Origin: Colwellia maritima
Lineage (GTDB): Bacteria > Pseudomonadota > Gammaproteobacteria > Enterobacterales > Alteromonadaceae
Direction: 5' to 3'
DNA length: 64,000 nt
Assembly: GCF_022669015.1 (NCBI RefSeq)
Contig: NZ_JAKKSL010000001.1
Span: forward strand, 1,966,059 to 2,030,058
Part shown: positions 24,061 through 33,895 of the stretch, one piece after another
How positions within the stretch are numbered: position 1 is the stretch's first letter
How the letters are laid out: each line of letters opens with the position of its first letter
Translations under genes and position numbers: made by a program
Notes under the pieces: model-generated
Told to the model about the DNA's origin: nothing
Databases searched by the model: none
Seen by the model: only the letters and a program-made list of their open reading frames with translations

Positions 24061-24088
24061 TTGTGTATTACCGTTGTTCGTGTATAAT
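24061..24088 (+). promoter_or_regulatory. Sigma-70 promoter for deaD
   Basis: TTGTGT, a 16-base spacer and a perfect TATAAT at 24083-24088. It is the best promoter match in the gap and lies about 445 bases before the helicase start, implying a long leader. Confidence 0.65.
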
Positions 24089-24094
24089 GCGCGC

Positions 24095-24531
24095 TTCGAT
24101 GGTGGGTGTTGGCTTTATAATATATAGAATCAACAAAATGATAGAGGCACTTTTACAATAGGGAATGGTGCACTACTTATTGATTTATCTATTAAGTGAG
24201 ATACTTAGAGAAGTAAACAATAAGTCCATCGAAATGAGTAGGGGTTTTCTGCCCAATAGACTTGCCCTTGACTGAACATTTCGTTTTCAGCAGAAATATA
24301 GCGTGAAGATACGCTATGCGCTTTAAGTCTTCCTGGTGGTTTCCTCGTATGATGTACGCAGGTTTAAGACTTAGCATTTAAAAATTTATTCAATTCAGAT
24401 CTCTTTCCATAACAAATGTTATGTATGAAGGTGAGCTATTTTTTTGCTCTTTATTTTTTGCTAATTTTTCTTTAGTAGATGTCTTTATTAGACATGCTCT
24501 CCATACCTGCCTTAAATTGATGAAATTAAAA
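24095..24531 (+). promoter_or_regulatory. Long structured 5' leader of deaD
   Basis: About 437 transcribed bases are predicted before the start codon. Hairpins include ATAGCGT/ACGCTAT around 24299-24320 and TAAGTCTT pairing with AAGACTTA across roughly 24328-24374. Cold-inducible helicase mRNAs, such as deaD in E. coli, have long untranslated leaders, and this layout fits. I see no gene in it; a 61-codon antisense frame is not convincing. Confidence 0.5.
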
Positions 24532-26379
24532 ATGACTGAACAAAAAAATACAGAACAAACTGATAGCAAAAATTCAACAGAGCAAAGCAATGCAGTTAGC
24601 TTTGATTCTTTAGGTTTACCAACTAATTTATTAACTGCTGTTACTGCAATAGGTTTTACCTCAGCTACCGATATTCAAGCGCAAACTATTCCACCTTTAT
24701 TAGCAGGTAAAGATGTACTAGGTGAAGCACAAACAGGTACAGGTAAAACGGCAGCTTTTGGCTTACCCGTTAGCAAAAATTGATACGTCTATTAAAAAGC
24801 CACAATTAATGGTGTTAGCACCAACACGTGAATTAGCAATGCAAGTAGCTGAAGCTATTGAGTCTTTCGGTAAAAACATGAAAGGTTTAACAGTTGCTAC
24901 GTTATACGGTGGTCAATCTTATGGTCCACAATTTCAACAATTGGAGCGTGGTGCGCAAGTAGTTGTTGGTACGCCTGGTCGTTTGATGGATCATTTACGT
25001 CGTAAAAGCCTTAAGTTAGCAGACCTGAAAGTATGTGTACTTGATGAAGCTGATGAAATGTTAAACATGGGCTTTTTAGAAGATATTCAGTGGATTTTAG
25101 ATCATTTGCCTGAAACAACGCAAATGTGCTTATTCTCTGCAACTATGCCACCGATTCGTAAAATTGCTAACCGTTTCTTAAAAGATCCTGAGCATATTAA
25201 AATTGCAGCGGTTAAAAAAGCCAAAGCTAATATTACGCAATACGCATGGAAAGTTAGTGGCATCACTAAAATGACGGCTTTAGAACGTATTGCCGAAATA
25301 GTTGATTATGATGCGATGATTATTTTTGTTCGTACTCGTAATGATACTGTTGATGTTGCTGAAAAACTAGAACGTGTCTACCAAAGATTAGCACTTAACG
25401 GCGATTTGAACCAAGCACAGCGTGAACGTTGTATTGATCAAATGAAATCAGGTAAATCTTCTATCTTAGTTGCAACGGATGTGGTTGCACGTGGGTTAGA
25501 TATTCCACGTATCTCTTTAGTTATTAACTATGATTTACCAGGTGATAATGAAGCCTATGTTCATCGTATAGGTCGTACTGGTCGTCCGGCCGTGAAGGTA
25601 TGTCTATCGCTTTTGTTCGTCCACGTGAAATGTATTCATTACGTCATTATGAGCGTTTAACGTCTGGCACAGTGAATATGTACGAATTACCAAATGTTCA
25701 AGAATTAGGTAAAAAGCGTATTGAACGTGCTCGCGCTGAAATAACAAGTATTATTGAAGGAAAAGATTTAGCAAGCATGCGCGAAATTGTTGAAGCCATG
25801 ACAGCTGAGTCTGAAATGTCTGTGGTTGATTTAGCTGCAGCTTTGTTGTTCCAGAAACAATTGAAGCAACCATTCCAACCGAAAGAAGATCCTAAACCAC
25901 GTCGTGATGCACGTGAAAAAGATAGCCGAGGTGAACGCAACGGTCGTGATAGAAATGATCGTGGCAGAGATTCACGTCGTGATTCACGTTCAGATAATCG
26001 TGCTGACAGCCGAGGTGAACGCAATAGTAACCGTGGTTCACGTGATGAAAGACCACGTAAAGCAAAAGTTGATCGCAATGATGTTGATTGGCAAACGTAT
26101 CGTTTGGAAGTAGGTAAAGAGCATGGTGCACGTCCAGGTGATATTGTTGGTGCAATTGCTAACGAAATTTCATTAGACAGTAGTTATATTGGTGCCATTA
26201 ATTTGCATGACAAACATAGCTTTGTGCAATTACCTAAAGGTATCCCTGCTGATTTGTTTAAACAGTTAAAAGGTGTACGTGTTCGTCGTCAACCATTAGC
26301 GATAACAGCATCAGAAGAGCAAATGGAAAAACAACAAACGCCACGTCGTAGTAAAGAACGCTCACAACGTCACAGCTAA
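24532..26379 (+). CDS. deaD: ATP-dependent RNA helicase DeaD/CsdA (two frameshifts)
   Basis: A DEAD-box helicase for ribosome assembly and mRNA unwinding, important in the cold. Visible are the Q-motif region [11 protein letters not shown], motif I AQTGTGKT, Ia [12 protein letters not shown] in [12 protein letters not shown] in LFSATMP, and motif [11 protein letters not shown] long Arg/Asp/Ser-rich linker (codons near 25900-26060) precedes a DbpA/CsdA-type RNA-binding domain ending [12 protein letters not shown]. Frameshifts occur near 24766 and near 25585, where a missing G turns GRTGRAGREGMS into noise. I choose the ATG at 24532 (MTEQKNTEQ); the frame is open back to 24421, so the start is not certain. 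Confidence 0.9.
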
Positions 26380-26401
26380 TATTTATTTAATTTAGCATCA
26401 T

Positions 26402-26429
26402 AAAAAAGGCACTTTAAGTGCCTTTTTTC
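26402..26429 (+). terminator. Rho-independent terminator after deaD
   Basis: GGCAC and GTGCC form the core stem around TTTAA, extended by A6/T6 flanks, ending in a run of T. It is placed 23 bases after the deaD stop. Confidence 0.92.
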
Positions 26430-26465
26430 TTGCTTATAAGTAATCACATACAACTTATATCACTT

Positions 26466-26536
26466 AATTATTAAATAAATAACAATGTAGTTGGTGATGT
26501 TAGCAAGTAGAAATGATCACATAGTTTGTGAGGTTG
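26466..26536 (+). repeat. 71-bp dispersed repeat, copy A
   Basis: Aligns without gaps to the reverse complement of 32811-32881, with 60 of 71 bases identical by hand count. The uninterrupted shared core is at 26503-26526 and contains the palindrome TGATCA. The copy begins 87 bases after the deaD stop, just past its terminator, and has the same sense as deaD. Confidence 0.85.
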
Positions 26537-26564
26537 CAATAACTATTGGTTGATAGTTAAGGTT

Positions 26565-26599
26565 ATCGAGTTGCGAAATAACCGGTCTCGCAACTCGAT
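26565..26599. terminator. 12-bp stem-loop after can
   Basis: ATCGAGTTGCGA and TCGCAACTCGAT pair perfectly around an 11-base loop, 18 bases from the carbonic anhydrase stop. There is no good T run on the minus strand, so it may be a terminator or an RNA-stabilising hairpin. Confidence 0.55.
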
Positions 26600-26616
26600 A
26601 CATTGGTTGTTTGTAA

Positions 26617-27225
26617 CTATTTTTTAGTTTTTCCACTAATTGAAACATTCAAATCTTTCAAAATGCCATCATGCACGTTGTACACTATGCCGTGTACCGT
26701 AACATTTTGATTAGCTAGCCAAGCACTACGTAAAACTGTAGAGTTAGCGACATTGGCAACTTGTTCAATAACATTAAGCTCACATAGTAAATTCATGCGC
26801 CCTGCATCATCTGCTACGGCATCGAGTTTTTTCTGATTAAATCGATACACATCTTGAATATGACGCAGCCAGTTATCAATTAAACCGTGGCTTTCATCGT
26901 GAAAAGCAGCTTTAATACCACCGCATCGGTAATGACCGCAAACAATAATATCTTCTACCTTTAATATTTCTACTGCAAACTGTATTACTGATAAACAATT
27001 TAAATCCGTGTGGATAACTTGATTAGCAATATTACGATGAACAAACACTTCGCCTGGCATCATGCCTAATAATTCATTAGCGGGTACGCGAGAATCAGAA
27101 CAGCCTATCCACAGGTATTTCGGGGTTTGTTGTTCAGATAGGTTTTTGAAAAAAGTTGGATCCTGCGCTAGTATTTCGTTAACCCAACGTTTATTGTTTT
27201 CAAATAAGTGTTTTATTGTGCTCAT
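26617..27225 (-). CDS. can: Beta-class carbonic anhydrase
   Basis: Interconverts CO2 and bicarbonate, supplying bicarbonate for biosynthesis. The 202-residue protein has the zinc ligands and active-site pair of beta enzymes: Cys42 and Asp44 in CSDSRVPAN, His98 and Cys101 in CGHYRCGG. PGEVFVHRNIANQV and HGIVYNVHDGILKDL are also family-standard. It is transcribed away from ppiC and converges on deaD. It reads intact. Confidence 0.95.
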   Translation of the reverse strand: MSTIKHLFENNKRWVNEILAQDPTFFKNLSEQQTPKYLWIGCSDSRVPANELLGMMPGEVFVHRNIANQVIHTDLNCLSVIQFAVEILKVEDIIVCGHYRCGGIKAAFHDESHGLIDNWLRHIQDVYRFNQKKLDAVADDAGRMNLLCELNVIEQVANVANSTVLRSAWLANQNVTVHGIVYNVHDGILKDLNVSISGKTKK

Positions 27226-27367
27226 AAGTTTAAATTTTAGTTGTCATATGAAATGTTAACGACATTTTATGTCAATATTAGAATAAGTAAAAGAAAATAA
27301 TACTATTACCTTGTGGTTGTTATCTCAGTATAATAGCAATTAATCAAGATGAAAGTAGGTAGTGATA

Positions 27368-27649
27368 ATGGCAACAGCGGCGGCAGTGCATATTTTAGTT
27401 AAAACAGAGCAAGAGGCATTAGTGCTAAAAGAAAAACTCGATAAAGGAGCCGACTTTGCACAATTAGCAAAAAAGTTTTCAATTTGCCCTTCAAAAAAGA
27501 AAGGGGGAGATTTAGGTGAGTTTCGCCGTGGGCAAATGGTTAAAGCTTTTGATGATGTTGTTTTTAAAAAAGAATTGTTAAAAGTTCATGGCCCAGTGAA
27601 AACAAAGTTTGGTTATCATTTGATTAAAACTTTGTATCGAAATTCGTAA
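27368..27649 (+). CDS. ppiC: Parvulin-type peptidyl-prolyl isomerase PpiC
   Basis: A small cytoplasmic prolyl cis-trans isomerase. The 93-residue protein is a single parvulin domain: [46 protein letters not shown] and [12 protein letters not shown], very close to E. coli PpiC. I start at the ATG at 27368 rather than the GTG two codons upstream because it begins the standard M-A-T-A-A sequence and has AGG upstream. It is divergent from can. Confidence 0.93.
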   Translation: MATAAAVHILVKTEQEALVLKEKLDKGADFAQLAKKFSICPSKKKGGDLGEFRRGQMVKAFDDVVFKKELLKVHGPVKTKFGYHLIKTLYRNS

Positions 27650-27731
27650 CATTTTAAAACCCTATTAGCATCGAACTAAAAGTACGCGGCTAAAATCACA
27701 GTAAATAAACTGAAATTCGCGGGTATTAGCT

Positions 27732-27899
27732 TTATTTTTCCGCCCTTTCTTCTTTATCTAGCTCCTCATTCCGTTCTTTAATTTTAGTTAGCTGCTCAGA
27801 TGTTAAATCGAACTTTTTAGCTGATTTTTTTAGCATTAAAACACCTCCTAAGATGATACCTAACGCTAAAATAGTTAAAATTATGCCACTTAACGACAT
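27732..27899 (-). CDS. Small membrane protein, DUF2897-like (55 aa)
   Basis: A 55-codon frame with a very strong Shine-Dalgarno (AAGGAGG, then TTTT and the ATG at 27899). Residues 4-23 form one hydrophobic helix (SGIILTILALGIILGGVLML), followed by a basic KKSAKK stretch and a charged tail rich in Glu, Lys and Arg. The layout resembles the DUF2897 family of short gammaproteobacterial membrane proteins, with the N-terminus likely out and the charged tail in the cytoplasm. Function is unknown. It is easily missed because of its size. Confidence 0.75.
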   Translation of the reverse strand: MSLSGIILTILALGIILGGVLMLKKSAKKFDLTSEQLTKIKERNEELDKEERAEK

Positions 27900-28032
27900 A
27901 AAACCTCCTTGATAGATGATTACTTAGTGTTTTTAATTAAATAGTCATAGTAAAATTATTTTTTAACAGGTAAGTTATCTTATCAGGTTTCGGTCTTGTA
28001 ATAACATAATAATAAATAATTTCGGACACTCT

Positions 28033-29199
28033 ATGCATAAAAATTTAAGTACAAAACTCCTTCTGCCTATGTTGATAGTAGGCGCTTTATTCCTTGTTGG
28101 TATTTTATTTTCATCAGACAGCTTCAGTAAATATAATGTTTTAGCCATTGTTTTTGCACTTGTAGTTACGCAAGTTATACTGAGTAGCTTCTATTATTCA
28201 AAACAGATCACTCGGCGAATAGCTAATTTAGCGTGCTATTTAGATTTGGTAGTGAGTACTGAACAGGCCCCCTCGAACCCATTAATTGATCCCATTGATG
28301 ATGAACTAGGTGCCGTAATTAATGAATTAAGTCAGTTTATTGTTAGCTTAGCAGATGTGGTGAGTGATATTAGACGTGAATCAACAAAATTGAATCAAGG
28401 TTCTAATCAGCTTGTGACAGAAATGCAAAATTCCGTGAATACAGTAGATGAATCAGTAAATCAGATTGAGCAAATGGCACAATCCATAGAAGATATTGCG
28501 AACACTTCATCAACCTTATCTGAGAATGCCGATCAAGTAAGTAATACTACCAGTGGTGTGATGACAACGTTAAATAAGGGAATTTCATCCTCTAATACCA
28601 GTCAATATACGATCGAGTCTTTTGCTAAAGAAGTTGAAAGTATGGTTCATGATTTAGGTTTGTTGAAGGAAGAAGGGGCACGTATTGGCTCAGTATTAGA
28701 TGTTATACGTGCTATTGCCGATCAAACTAATTTATTAGCGTTGAACGCGGCTATTGAAGCGGCACGCGCAGGTGAGCAAGGTCGAGGTTTTGCGGTTGTT
28801 GCTGATGAAGTTAGAGCGTTAGCTTCTCGCACTCAAGAAGCAACTGTGGAAATTCAATCCATGGTAGAAGGGTTACAGGATAAAACCGCGAATGCGGTTG
28901 CTGCGGTAACTCGTGGTCAAAGCTTGACACAAGATAGCTTATCTCAGTCGGCAGAAGTTGTTAGTGCACTAAAACAACTTAGCCAAGCCTTTGAAGAGGT
29001 TGACAACTTAACGTCACAAATTGCGCAAGGTACACAAGAACAGCAAAATTCAACGGCTTCTATTAATGATAATATGTCTGCCGTGTTGTCATTAAGTCGT
29101 GAAGTGAATGAAGGGCTTGCGCGTGTTGCAGAGCATGCGAATCAGCAACAAAAAACGTCTTGTGATGTTGATACGACGTTAAATCGTATTTGTGTTTAG
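28033..29199 (+). CDS. Methyl-accepting chemotaxis protein without a periplasmic sensor domain
   Basis: A chemoreceptor-type signal transducer coupling to CheA/CheW. The 388-residue protein has two closely spaced membrane helices (about residues 8-26 and 36-53), so almost no periplasmic domain. A HAMP-like segment follows, then a long coiled coil. The hairpin tip is highly conserved: [37 protein letters not shown] in family terms (about residues 230-265, partly quoted). The lack of a ligand domain suggests sensing through the membrane or via partners. No che genes are near. Confidence 0.9.
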   Translation: MHKNLSTKLLLPMLIVGALFLVGILFSSDSFSKYNVLAIVFALVVTQVILSSFYYSKQITRRIANLACYLDLVVSTEQAPSNPLIDPIDDELGAVINELSQFIVSLADVVSDIRRESTKLNQGSNQLVTEMQNSVNTVDESVNQIEQMAQSIEDIANTSSTLSENADQVSNTTSGVMTTLNKGISSSNTSQYTIESFAKEVESMVHDLGLLKEEGARIGSVLDVIRAIADQTNLLALNAAIEAARAGEQGRGFAVVADEVRALASRTQEATVEIQSMVEGLQDKTANAVAAVTRGQSLTQDSLSQSAEVVSALKQLSQAFEEVDNLTSQIAQGTQEQQNSTASINDNMSAVLSLSREVNEGLARVAEHANQQQKTSCDVDTTLNRICV

Positions 29200-29211
29200 C
29201 TGAATTATTAT

Positions 29212-29248
29212 CACTTCTCTCGGGGAAAGTTTCTTTTCGAGGGAAGTG
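29212..29248. terminator. Stem-loop between the chemoreceptor and PilZ-like genes
   Basis: CACTTCTCTCG and CGAGGGAAGTG pair with one G-U-type mismatch across a 15-base loop. It lies between two convergent genes and could terminate both, although T runs are short. Confidence 0.6.
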
Positions 29249-29259
29249 AAAGGGTTTGG

Positions 29260-29871
29260 TTAATACGATCTGTCTTGATTTCGTTGCTGAGAGAGGGTTT
29301 GAAGTTGTTTTGATTGTTCATGTAGGCTTGTGCGAACAAGTATTTCTCTATCTTCCTCTCGTATAAAGTGAAAAATAACTTTATGGTGAAAAGCATTATC
29401 AACGTGTTCAATTTCAATCACTTCGCCATAACAATATACCGCATTATTTTCATTTAATAGAAAAATTTTCATTTCAAGTATTTGGTTCAAATTGAAGGCT
29501 ATACTGGCAGTAAACAGAAGACCACCCCCACCAAATTTTAAGCCTTGGTATCTATGTTTTTCTTCATCTTGTTGGCTTAAAATATAACCAATAAGTAAAT
29601 CTATCTTTTTTGACTGATGATTTAAATAATCAACTAATTGGGCTGCAACTCCTGAAAGCGATTGCAACGGACGCAAAGCAGCTTGATCAATGGTTGTCAT
29701 GTCACTTGCCATTTTGAATGGTGTTGGCATATTAGCTAAGAATTGCTCGTAACTAACAACATTGTGGTCTTCTAAAGGTAAAATGTTAATTGAAAACTCA
29801 TGTTCAATTGAGAAAAATTCATTGTATTTTATTAATTTTTGTTCTGTTATGTCGTTATTCATGTTTGTCAC
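29260..29871 (-). CDS. PilZ-like domain protein
   Basis: A 203-residue soluble protein. The C-terminal half (about residues 105-180) has the strand pattern of a PilZ beta-barrel, KFGGGGLLF followed by a run of strands ending in FHHKVIFHFIREEDREILVR. The usual c-di-GMP contacts (RxxxR and D/NxSxxG) are not clearly present, so binding may be lost or the domain may be an atypical PilZ. The N-terminal half is helical and unassigned. It is convergent with the chemoreceptor gene; a link between them is only suggested by proximity. Confidence 0.5.
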   Translation of the reverse strand: MTNMNNDITEQKLIKYNEFFSIEHEFSINILPLEDHNVVSYEQFLANMPTPFKMASDMTTIDQAALRPLQSLSGVAAQLVDYLNHQSKKIDLLIGYILSQQDEEKHRYQGLKFGGGGLLFTASIAFNLNQILEMKIFLLNENNAVYCYGEVIEIEHVDNAFHHKVIFHFIREEDREILVRTSLHEQSKQLQTLSQQRNQDRSY

Positions 29872-30161
29872 TTTGGTTATTTGGCTTTTGATTTCTGATG
29901 TATACTATTGAAAATATTTTATCGGTTCGATATTGGCAAGCCATTTTCACCCAACATAGGGAATGAATTAGCATAATACTGAGTTATCTCTAATAACTAA
30001 AGTGCTTAAGCAGTTTATTATGAATGAAAGAAGTATAGACTTTTAATTAGGCAGGTTAATTTGGTGATAAAAGTCCCTCTATCCATCATAATTTAACTAG
30101 TTTTAGCTAAAAAGTATTTGCTACGTTACCAGTAATAACTACCTAATAAGGAGTTTAATAG

Positions 30162-30931
30162 ATGAAAAAGACCAAGCCCGAATCGCGCATACAAGTCATT
30201 GATCGGGCAGCGCACTTATTAGATGCTATGTCACGTTATTCGTTACCAGTATCATTAAAAGAATTGAGTGCGGATACTAATTTGTCGCCTTCGACAGCAT
30301 TTCGAATTTTACATTCGTTAATTGACAATCATTTTGTTGATAAAGATGACACAGGTAAATATCATTTAAGTGGTAGATTAATACGCCTTTCTAATAACCA
30401 AAATGCAGGCATTGATTTTAGAAAAGTTGCTAGCCCGTATTTACATAAATTACGTGACAAATTTTGTGAAACAGTTAATTTAACGACCCGTGAAGGGGAT
30501 GTGATTATTTATATTGATAAAGCGCTACCAAACAGAATGATGAATGTACAACAAATCATTGGAAGTAGGGCTCCTTTACATGTTACTGGTGTTGGTAAAA
30601 TGATGTTGGGTCGAGAGGGGAAAGCAGGAATTTGTGGTTATGCTCAGCGAACAAATTTACCTATTTATACACGTAATACTTTTTCTACCGTTGATACGCT
30701 CATTAATGAAAGTATTAGTTGTTTTGAACGCGGCTATGCTTTTGATAATGAAGAAGCAGAAGTGGGGGTAGGTTGTATTGGCACACTCATATATGACAAA
30801 TATGGTGAAGTTATTTCGGTTTGTCAGTGTCGGCACCGATCGAAAGACGTAAAAATGAATGGGCAAAGCATTTAGTTAAAGCGGCAAAGTTGATTTCAAC
30901 CAAGCTTGGTTATGTAGGCAATACACTTTGA
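30162..30931 (+). CDS. IclR-family transcriptional regulator (one frameshift)
   Basis: A DNA-binding regulator with an N-terminal winged helix (IQVIDRAAHLLDAMSR through LSPSTAFRILHSLIDNHFV) and a C-terminal effector-binding IclR domain (LHVTGVGKMML, AEVGVGCIGTLIYD). The frame breaks near 30817, where one G of a run seems missing. Restored, it reads ISGLSVSAPIERRKNEWAKHL and ends at 30931, about 256 residues. It converges on the aminotransferase gene, which is a possible but unproven target. The effector cannot be told from the sequence. Confidence 0.88.
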
Positions 30932-31080
30932 TCAAACTTTGCCGTGTGAGGTTTAAAAGAACAAACAACGATAAATGATCAACAGTTGTATACGTTATTT
31001 GATCATAAATGGCTGTTTGTTGCTTTCATTAATGGCAATTTAATTTCACAATGTGGAATTTATTTTGAGAAGTTTCTGGC

Positions 31081-32203
31081 TTATTGTTTTAACGCATCTT
31101 CAAGAGCAGCTAAACATAAAGCGACATTTTCACTTCTTGCAGCATAACCCATAAGACCAATACGCCATGCTTTACCGGCTAAATCACCTAAACCTGAACC
31201 AATTTCAAGGTTATAATGGTTGAGTAAGTAGCTTCTTACTTTTACATCATCTATGCCTTCTGGAATATAGATAGCGTTTAGTTGTGGTAAGCGCTCTTCT
31301 TTTGGCACAATAAACTCAATACCAAGCTTTTCTAAACCTTTGGCCAATGTTTCGTGTTGAGATTGATGGCGAGCCCAAGCGTTTTCTAAGCCTTCATTTT
31401 GCAGTTGTACTAATGACTCATGCAAGCTGTAAAGTGAATTGACAGGGGCAGTATGGTGATAACTTCGTTTACCTTCACCAGACCAGTAACTCATGACAAG
31501 TGATTGATCTAAAAACCAACTTTGAATTAAAGATTTACGATTTTTAACAATATTTACGGCTTTCTCACTAAAAGATAATGGTGATAATCCTGGCACGCAA
31601 GATAAACATTTTTGTGAGCCAGAATAAATAGCGTCAATACCCCATTCGTCAACTCTAAGCTCTATACCGCCCAGTGATGTTACCGCATCAACAATTGATA
31701 AGCAGTCGTGTTGCTGAGCCAGTTTACAGAGTGCTTTGGCGTCAGATACAGCGCCAGTTGACGTTTCAGCATGAACAAATGCTAAAAATTTTGCGTCGGG
31801 ATTTGCCTTTAATGCTTGCTCTACCTTGTCTACTTCTACGGCACGTCCCCAAGGAGAGTCAACGATGATGGCTTCTCCACCAACACGAGTGACATTTTGT
31901 ACCATACGATCGCCAAAGACACCATTACGACAAACAATGACTTGATCTCCCGGTTCAACTAGGTTGACAAAACAGGCTTCCATACCAAAGAGAGCCGGGG
32001 GCTGAAAGTGCGATTGTAAATTCATTTTTTGTTTGAAAAGCATACTGAAGCAGCGCTTTTGTTTCATCCATCATACCAATGAATAATGGGTCTAAATGGC
32101 CTATTACTGGTCTTGATAACGCGGACAAAACTTCAGGACTAATATCTGAGGGTCCTGGACCCATTAATATTCTACGAGGAGGATTAAATGATTTAATGTT
32201 CAT
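31081..32203 (-). CDS. PLP-dependent aminotransferase, alanine-glyoxylate/serine-pyruvate type (one frameshift)
   Basis: A class V (fold type I) aminotransferase. The N-terminus RILMGPGPSDISPEVL and GHLDPLF, the EACFVNLVEPGD segment, the PLP-lysine region YSGSQKCLSCVPGLSPLSF and HHTAPVNSLYSLHE are diagnostic of the AGXT/SPT group. The frame breaks near 31985, between SAPGS and GMEACF. Restored length is about 374 residues. The exact amino donor is uncertain; alanine or serine with glyoxylate or pyruvate is expected. The 771-base upstream region is unusually long. Confidence 0.87.
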
Positions 32204-32530
32204 GATATTTTGCCTTTCTTTAATTAATGATATTGGAGATTTTTTTTAGTTAAACAATACTTGTTATTAGAGTCAAGCTGCTAGCTAGGGGAGGCATGTT
32301 GATTTGATTTTAAAAAAAAGACGTAACAATAAATGTATTGATTTTTTGTATTGTATTTGTTAATCATTTTTTATTTCATAGCCAAAAGTTTTAGAGTGGA
32401 AAGTTATGCCGAATAAGATAGTAGGAGCTAATAGAAAATAGCATAGTGAGGTGTTGCTAGGGGACAACGTGATGTGAGGTTAATTGAGTTTATCTTGTCT
32501 TTTTTAAATTTATATTGTTCTTGTTGATGA

Positions 32531-32555
32531 GTTTAATCAAAAAAAATGATTAAAC
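32531..32555. promoter_or_regulatory. Spaced palindrome GTTTAATCA-N7-TGATTAAAC
   Basis: Two perfect nine-base arms around seven A residues. Related sites occur at 40447-40466 and 42063-42086 and as a half-site at 35918-35926. It resembles a dimeric regulator site; the regulator is unknown. Confidence 0.5.
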
Positions 32556-32756
32556 ATAACAAATTATTGCGCTTGCTTGTTAGTGTTATCTGCATACAAT
32601 TACGCACATATATTGGCTTTAATTATTAAGAAAATGAAACAAAAAAATGAAAGGGGTGTGGATGAGCTTGTTTTTATATTTTTGCTCTTATGTTTATTTA
32701 TCGCTTCATTACTGATGACGTAAATATATACAAGGTAAAATAAAAACGTTAAAGCT

Positions 32757-32786
32757 GAGTCATTTATAGATTTTTATAAATGACTC
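32757..32786. terminator. 12-bp hairpin downstream of speB
   Basis: GAGTCATTTATA and TATAAATGACTC pair perfectly around GATTTT. It lies about 190 bases after the speB stop, beyond dispersed repeat copy B, and could end the speA-speB transcript. Confidence 0.5.
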
Positions 32787-32810
32787 ACTCTTATTGAAAG
32801 TCAATAATAC

Positions 32811-32881
32811 CAATCTCACTAACTATGTGATCATTTCTACTTGCCAAAATCACCCTTTACTTCGTAATTTATTTAATCATT
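32811..32881 (-). repeat. 71-bp dispersed repeat, copy B
   Basis: The minus-strand partner of 26466-26536. It begins about 94 bases after the speB stop and runs in the speB sense, so both copies sit in the same position relative to the preceding gene's 3' end. Confidence 0.85.
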
Positions 32882-32974
32882 AGAACAAAACGTTATTGAA
32901 ATAAATGCCCTGTATTTGGCCATTTTTTCTACGTATAAAATAGATCACTTAATTAATGAAACGGGTATAAGGTT

Positions 32975-33895
32975 TTATTTGCGTTTAACAGCCCACAAAT
33001 GTAATAGTTCTAATCCGATAGTTGCTGCAGCTAAAGCAGTTAATTCACTGTGATCATACGCAGGTGCCACTTCTACAACATCCATACCGACAATATTAAT
33101 CCCTTGCAGCGCTCGCAATATTTTTAACACTTTATCAGTTGTTAACCCACCACATACTGGCGTACCAGTTCCTGGTGCAAATGCCGGATCTAAGCAATCA
33201 ATATCGAATGTTAAATAAACGGGCAAGTCGTCGATAGTGTCTTTAATCGTTTGAACAATTACATCAACGGATAAATCGTTGGCTTGCATGGCGTTTATCA
33301 CAGTAAAACCATGATTTTCGCTTTGATAATTAGTGCGAATTCCCACTTGTATGGATTTGTTTTTATCGATTAAACCTTCATTTGGTGCATGAAAAAACAT
33401 GGTTCCATGATCATAGCGACTACCATTATTGTAGGTATCGGTATGGGCATCAAAATGAACAAGCGCCATTTTACCAAACTTTTTAGCGTGTGAGCGTAAC
33501 AAGGGGAGTGTAACAAAATGGTCACCACCGAATGAAAGCATGGCCTTATTGCTGTTTAGGATTTGATCTGCCGCTTGTTCAACATATTGTGTAAATTCTT
33601 GTGCATCACCCGTAGCATAAATTAAATCACCCGCATCAATGATACTGATTTTTTTAAGTAAATTAAAAGGCCAAGGAAAGCGTGCGCCTTCCCAAGCCAG
33701 ATGCACAGACGCTTGACGAATAGCGGTAGGACCACTGCGTGCACCAGAACGTCCAGAAGTCGCCATATCAAACGGTAAGCCTAATATCACCACGTCAGCA
33801 TCGTGCTTTATCGGGTTTGTCACTAACGGGCAACGCATAAACGTCATCGCGTTTGAGTAAATAGAGTTATCTATTTGATTGAAGATATCCATCAT
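32975..33895 (-). CDS. speB: Agmatinase
   Basis: Hydrolyses agmatine to putrescine and urea with a binuclear manganese centre. The ureohydrolase metal motifs are present in order: [11 protein letters not shown] (about residue 120), [10 protein letters not shown] and [18 protein letters not shown]. Length is 306 residues, typical. Its start overlaps the speA stop (TAATG at 33895), so the arginine decarboxylase-agmatinase route to putrescine is translationally coupled. It reads intact. Confidence 0.94.
   Translation of the reverse strand: MMDIFNQIDNSIYSNAMTFMRCPLVTNPIKHDADVVILGLPFDMATSGRSGARSGPTAIRQASVHLAWEGARFPWPFNLLKKISIIDAGDLIYATGDAQEFTQYVEQAADQILNSNKAMLSFGGDHFVTLPLLRSHAKKFGKMALVHFDAHTDTYNNGSRYDHGTMFFHAPNEGLIDKNKSIQVGIRTNYQSENHGFTVINAMQANDLSVDVIVQTIKDTIDDLPVYLTFDIDCLDPAFAPGTGTPVCGGLTTDKVLKILRALQGINIVGMDVVEVAPAYDHSELTALAAATIGLELLHLWAVKRK

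Larger units (their letters stand above)
32204..32974. other. 771-bp region without a gene between the aminotransferase and speB
   Basis: I see no convincing gene here. It holds a spaced palindrome at 32531-32555, a 12-bp hairpin at 32757-32786 and dispersed repeat copy B at 32811-32881. A weak 22-codon frame near 32647 has no supporting features. The segment at about 32656-32692 loosely resembles 36038-36074, which may be chance in A+T-rich DNA. Confidence 0.5.

Noticed and set aside
24192-24377. 61-codon minus-strand frame in the deaD leader
   Set aside because: No Shine-Dalgarno, no recognisable domain, and it overlaps the paired regions of a likely leader RNA.
25698-26155. Antisense frames over the Arg/Asp-rich region of deaD
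   Set aside because: They are products of the repetitive CGT/GAT codons on the coding strand, giving His- or Ser/Arg-rich nonsense.
29900-29960. tRNA-like GGTTCGA sequence near 29922
   Set aside because: No acceptor stem or anticodon arm can be folded around it.
32647-32715. Short 22-codon hydrophobic frame in the long aminotransferase-speB gap
   Set aside because: No convincing ribosome-binding site and length too small to support a gene on composition alone.
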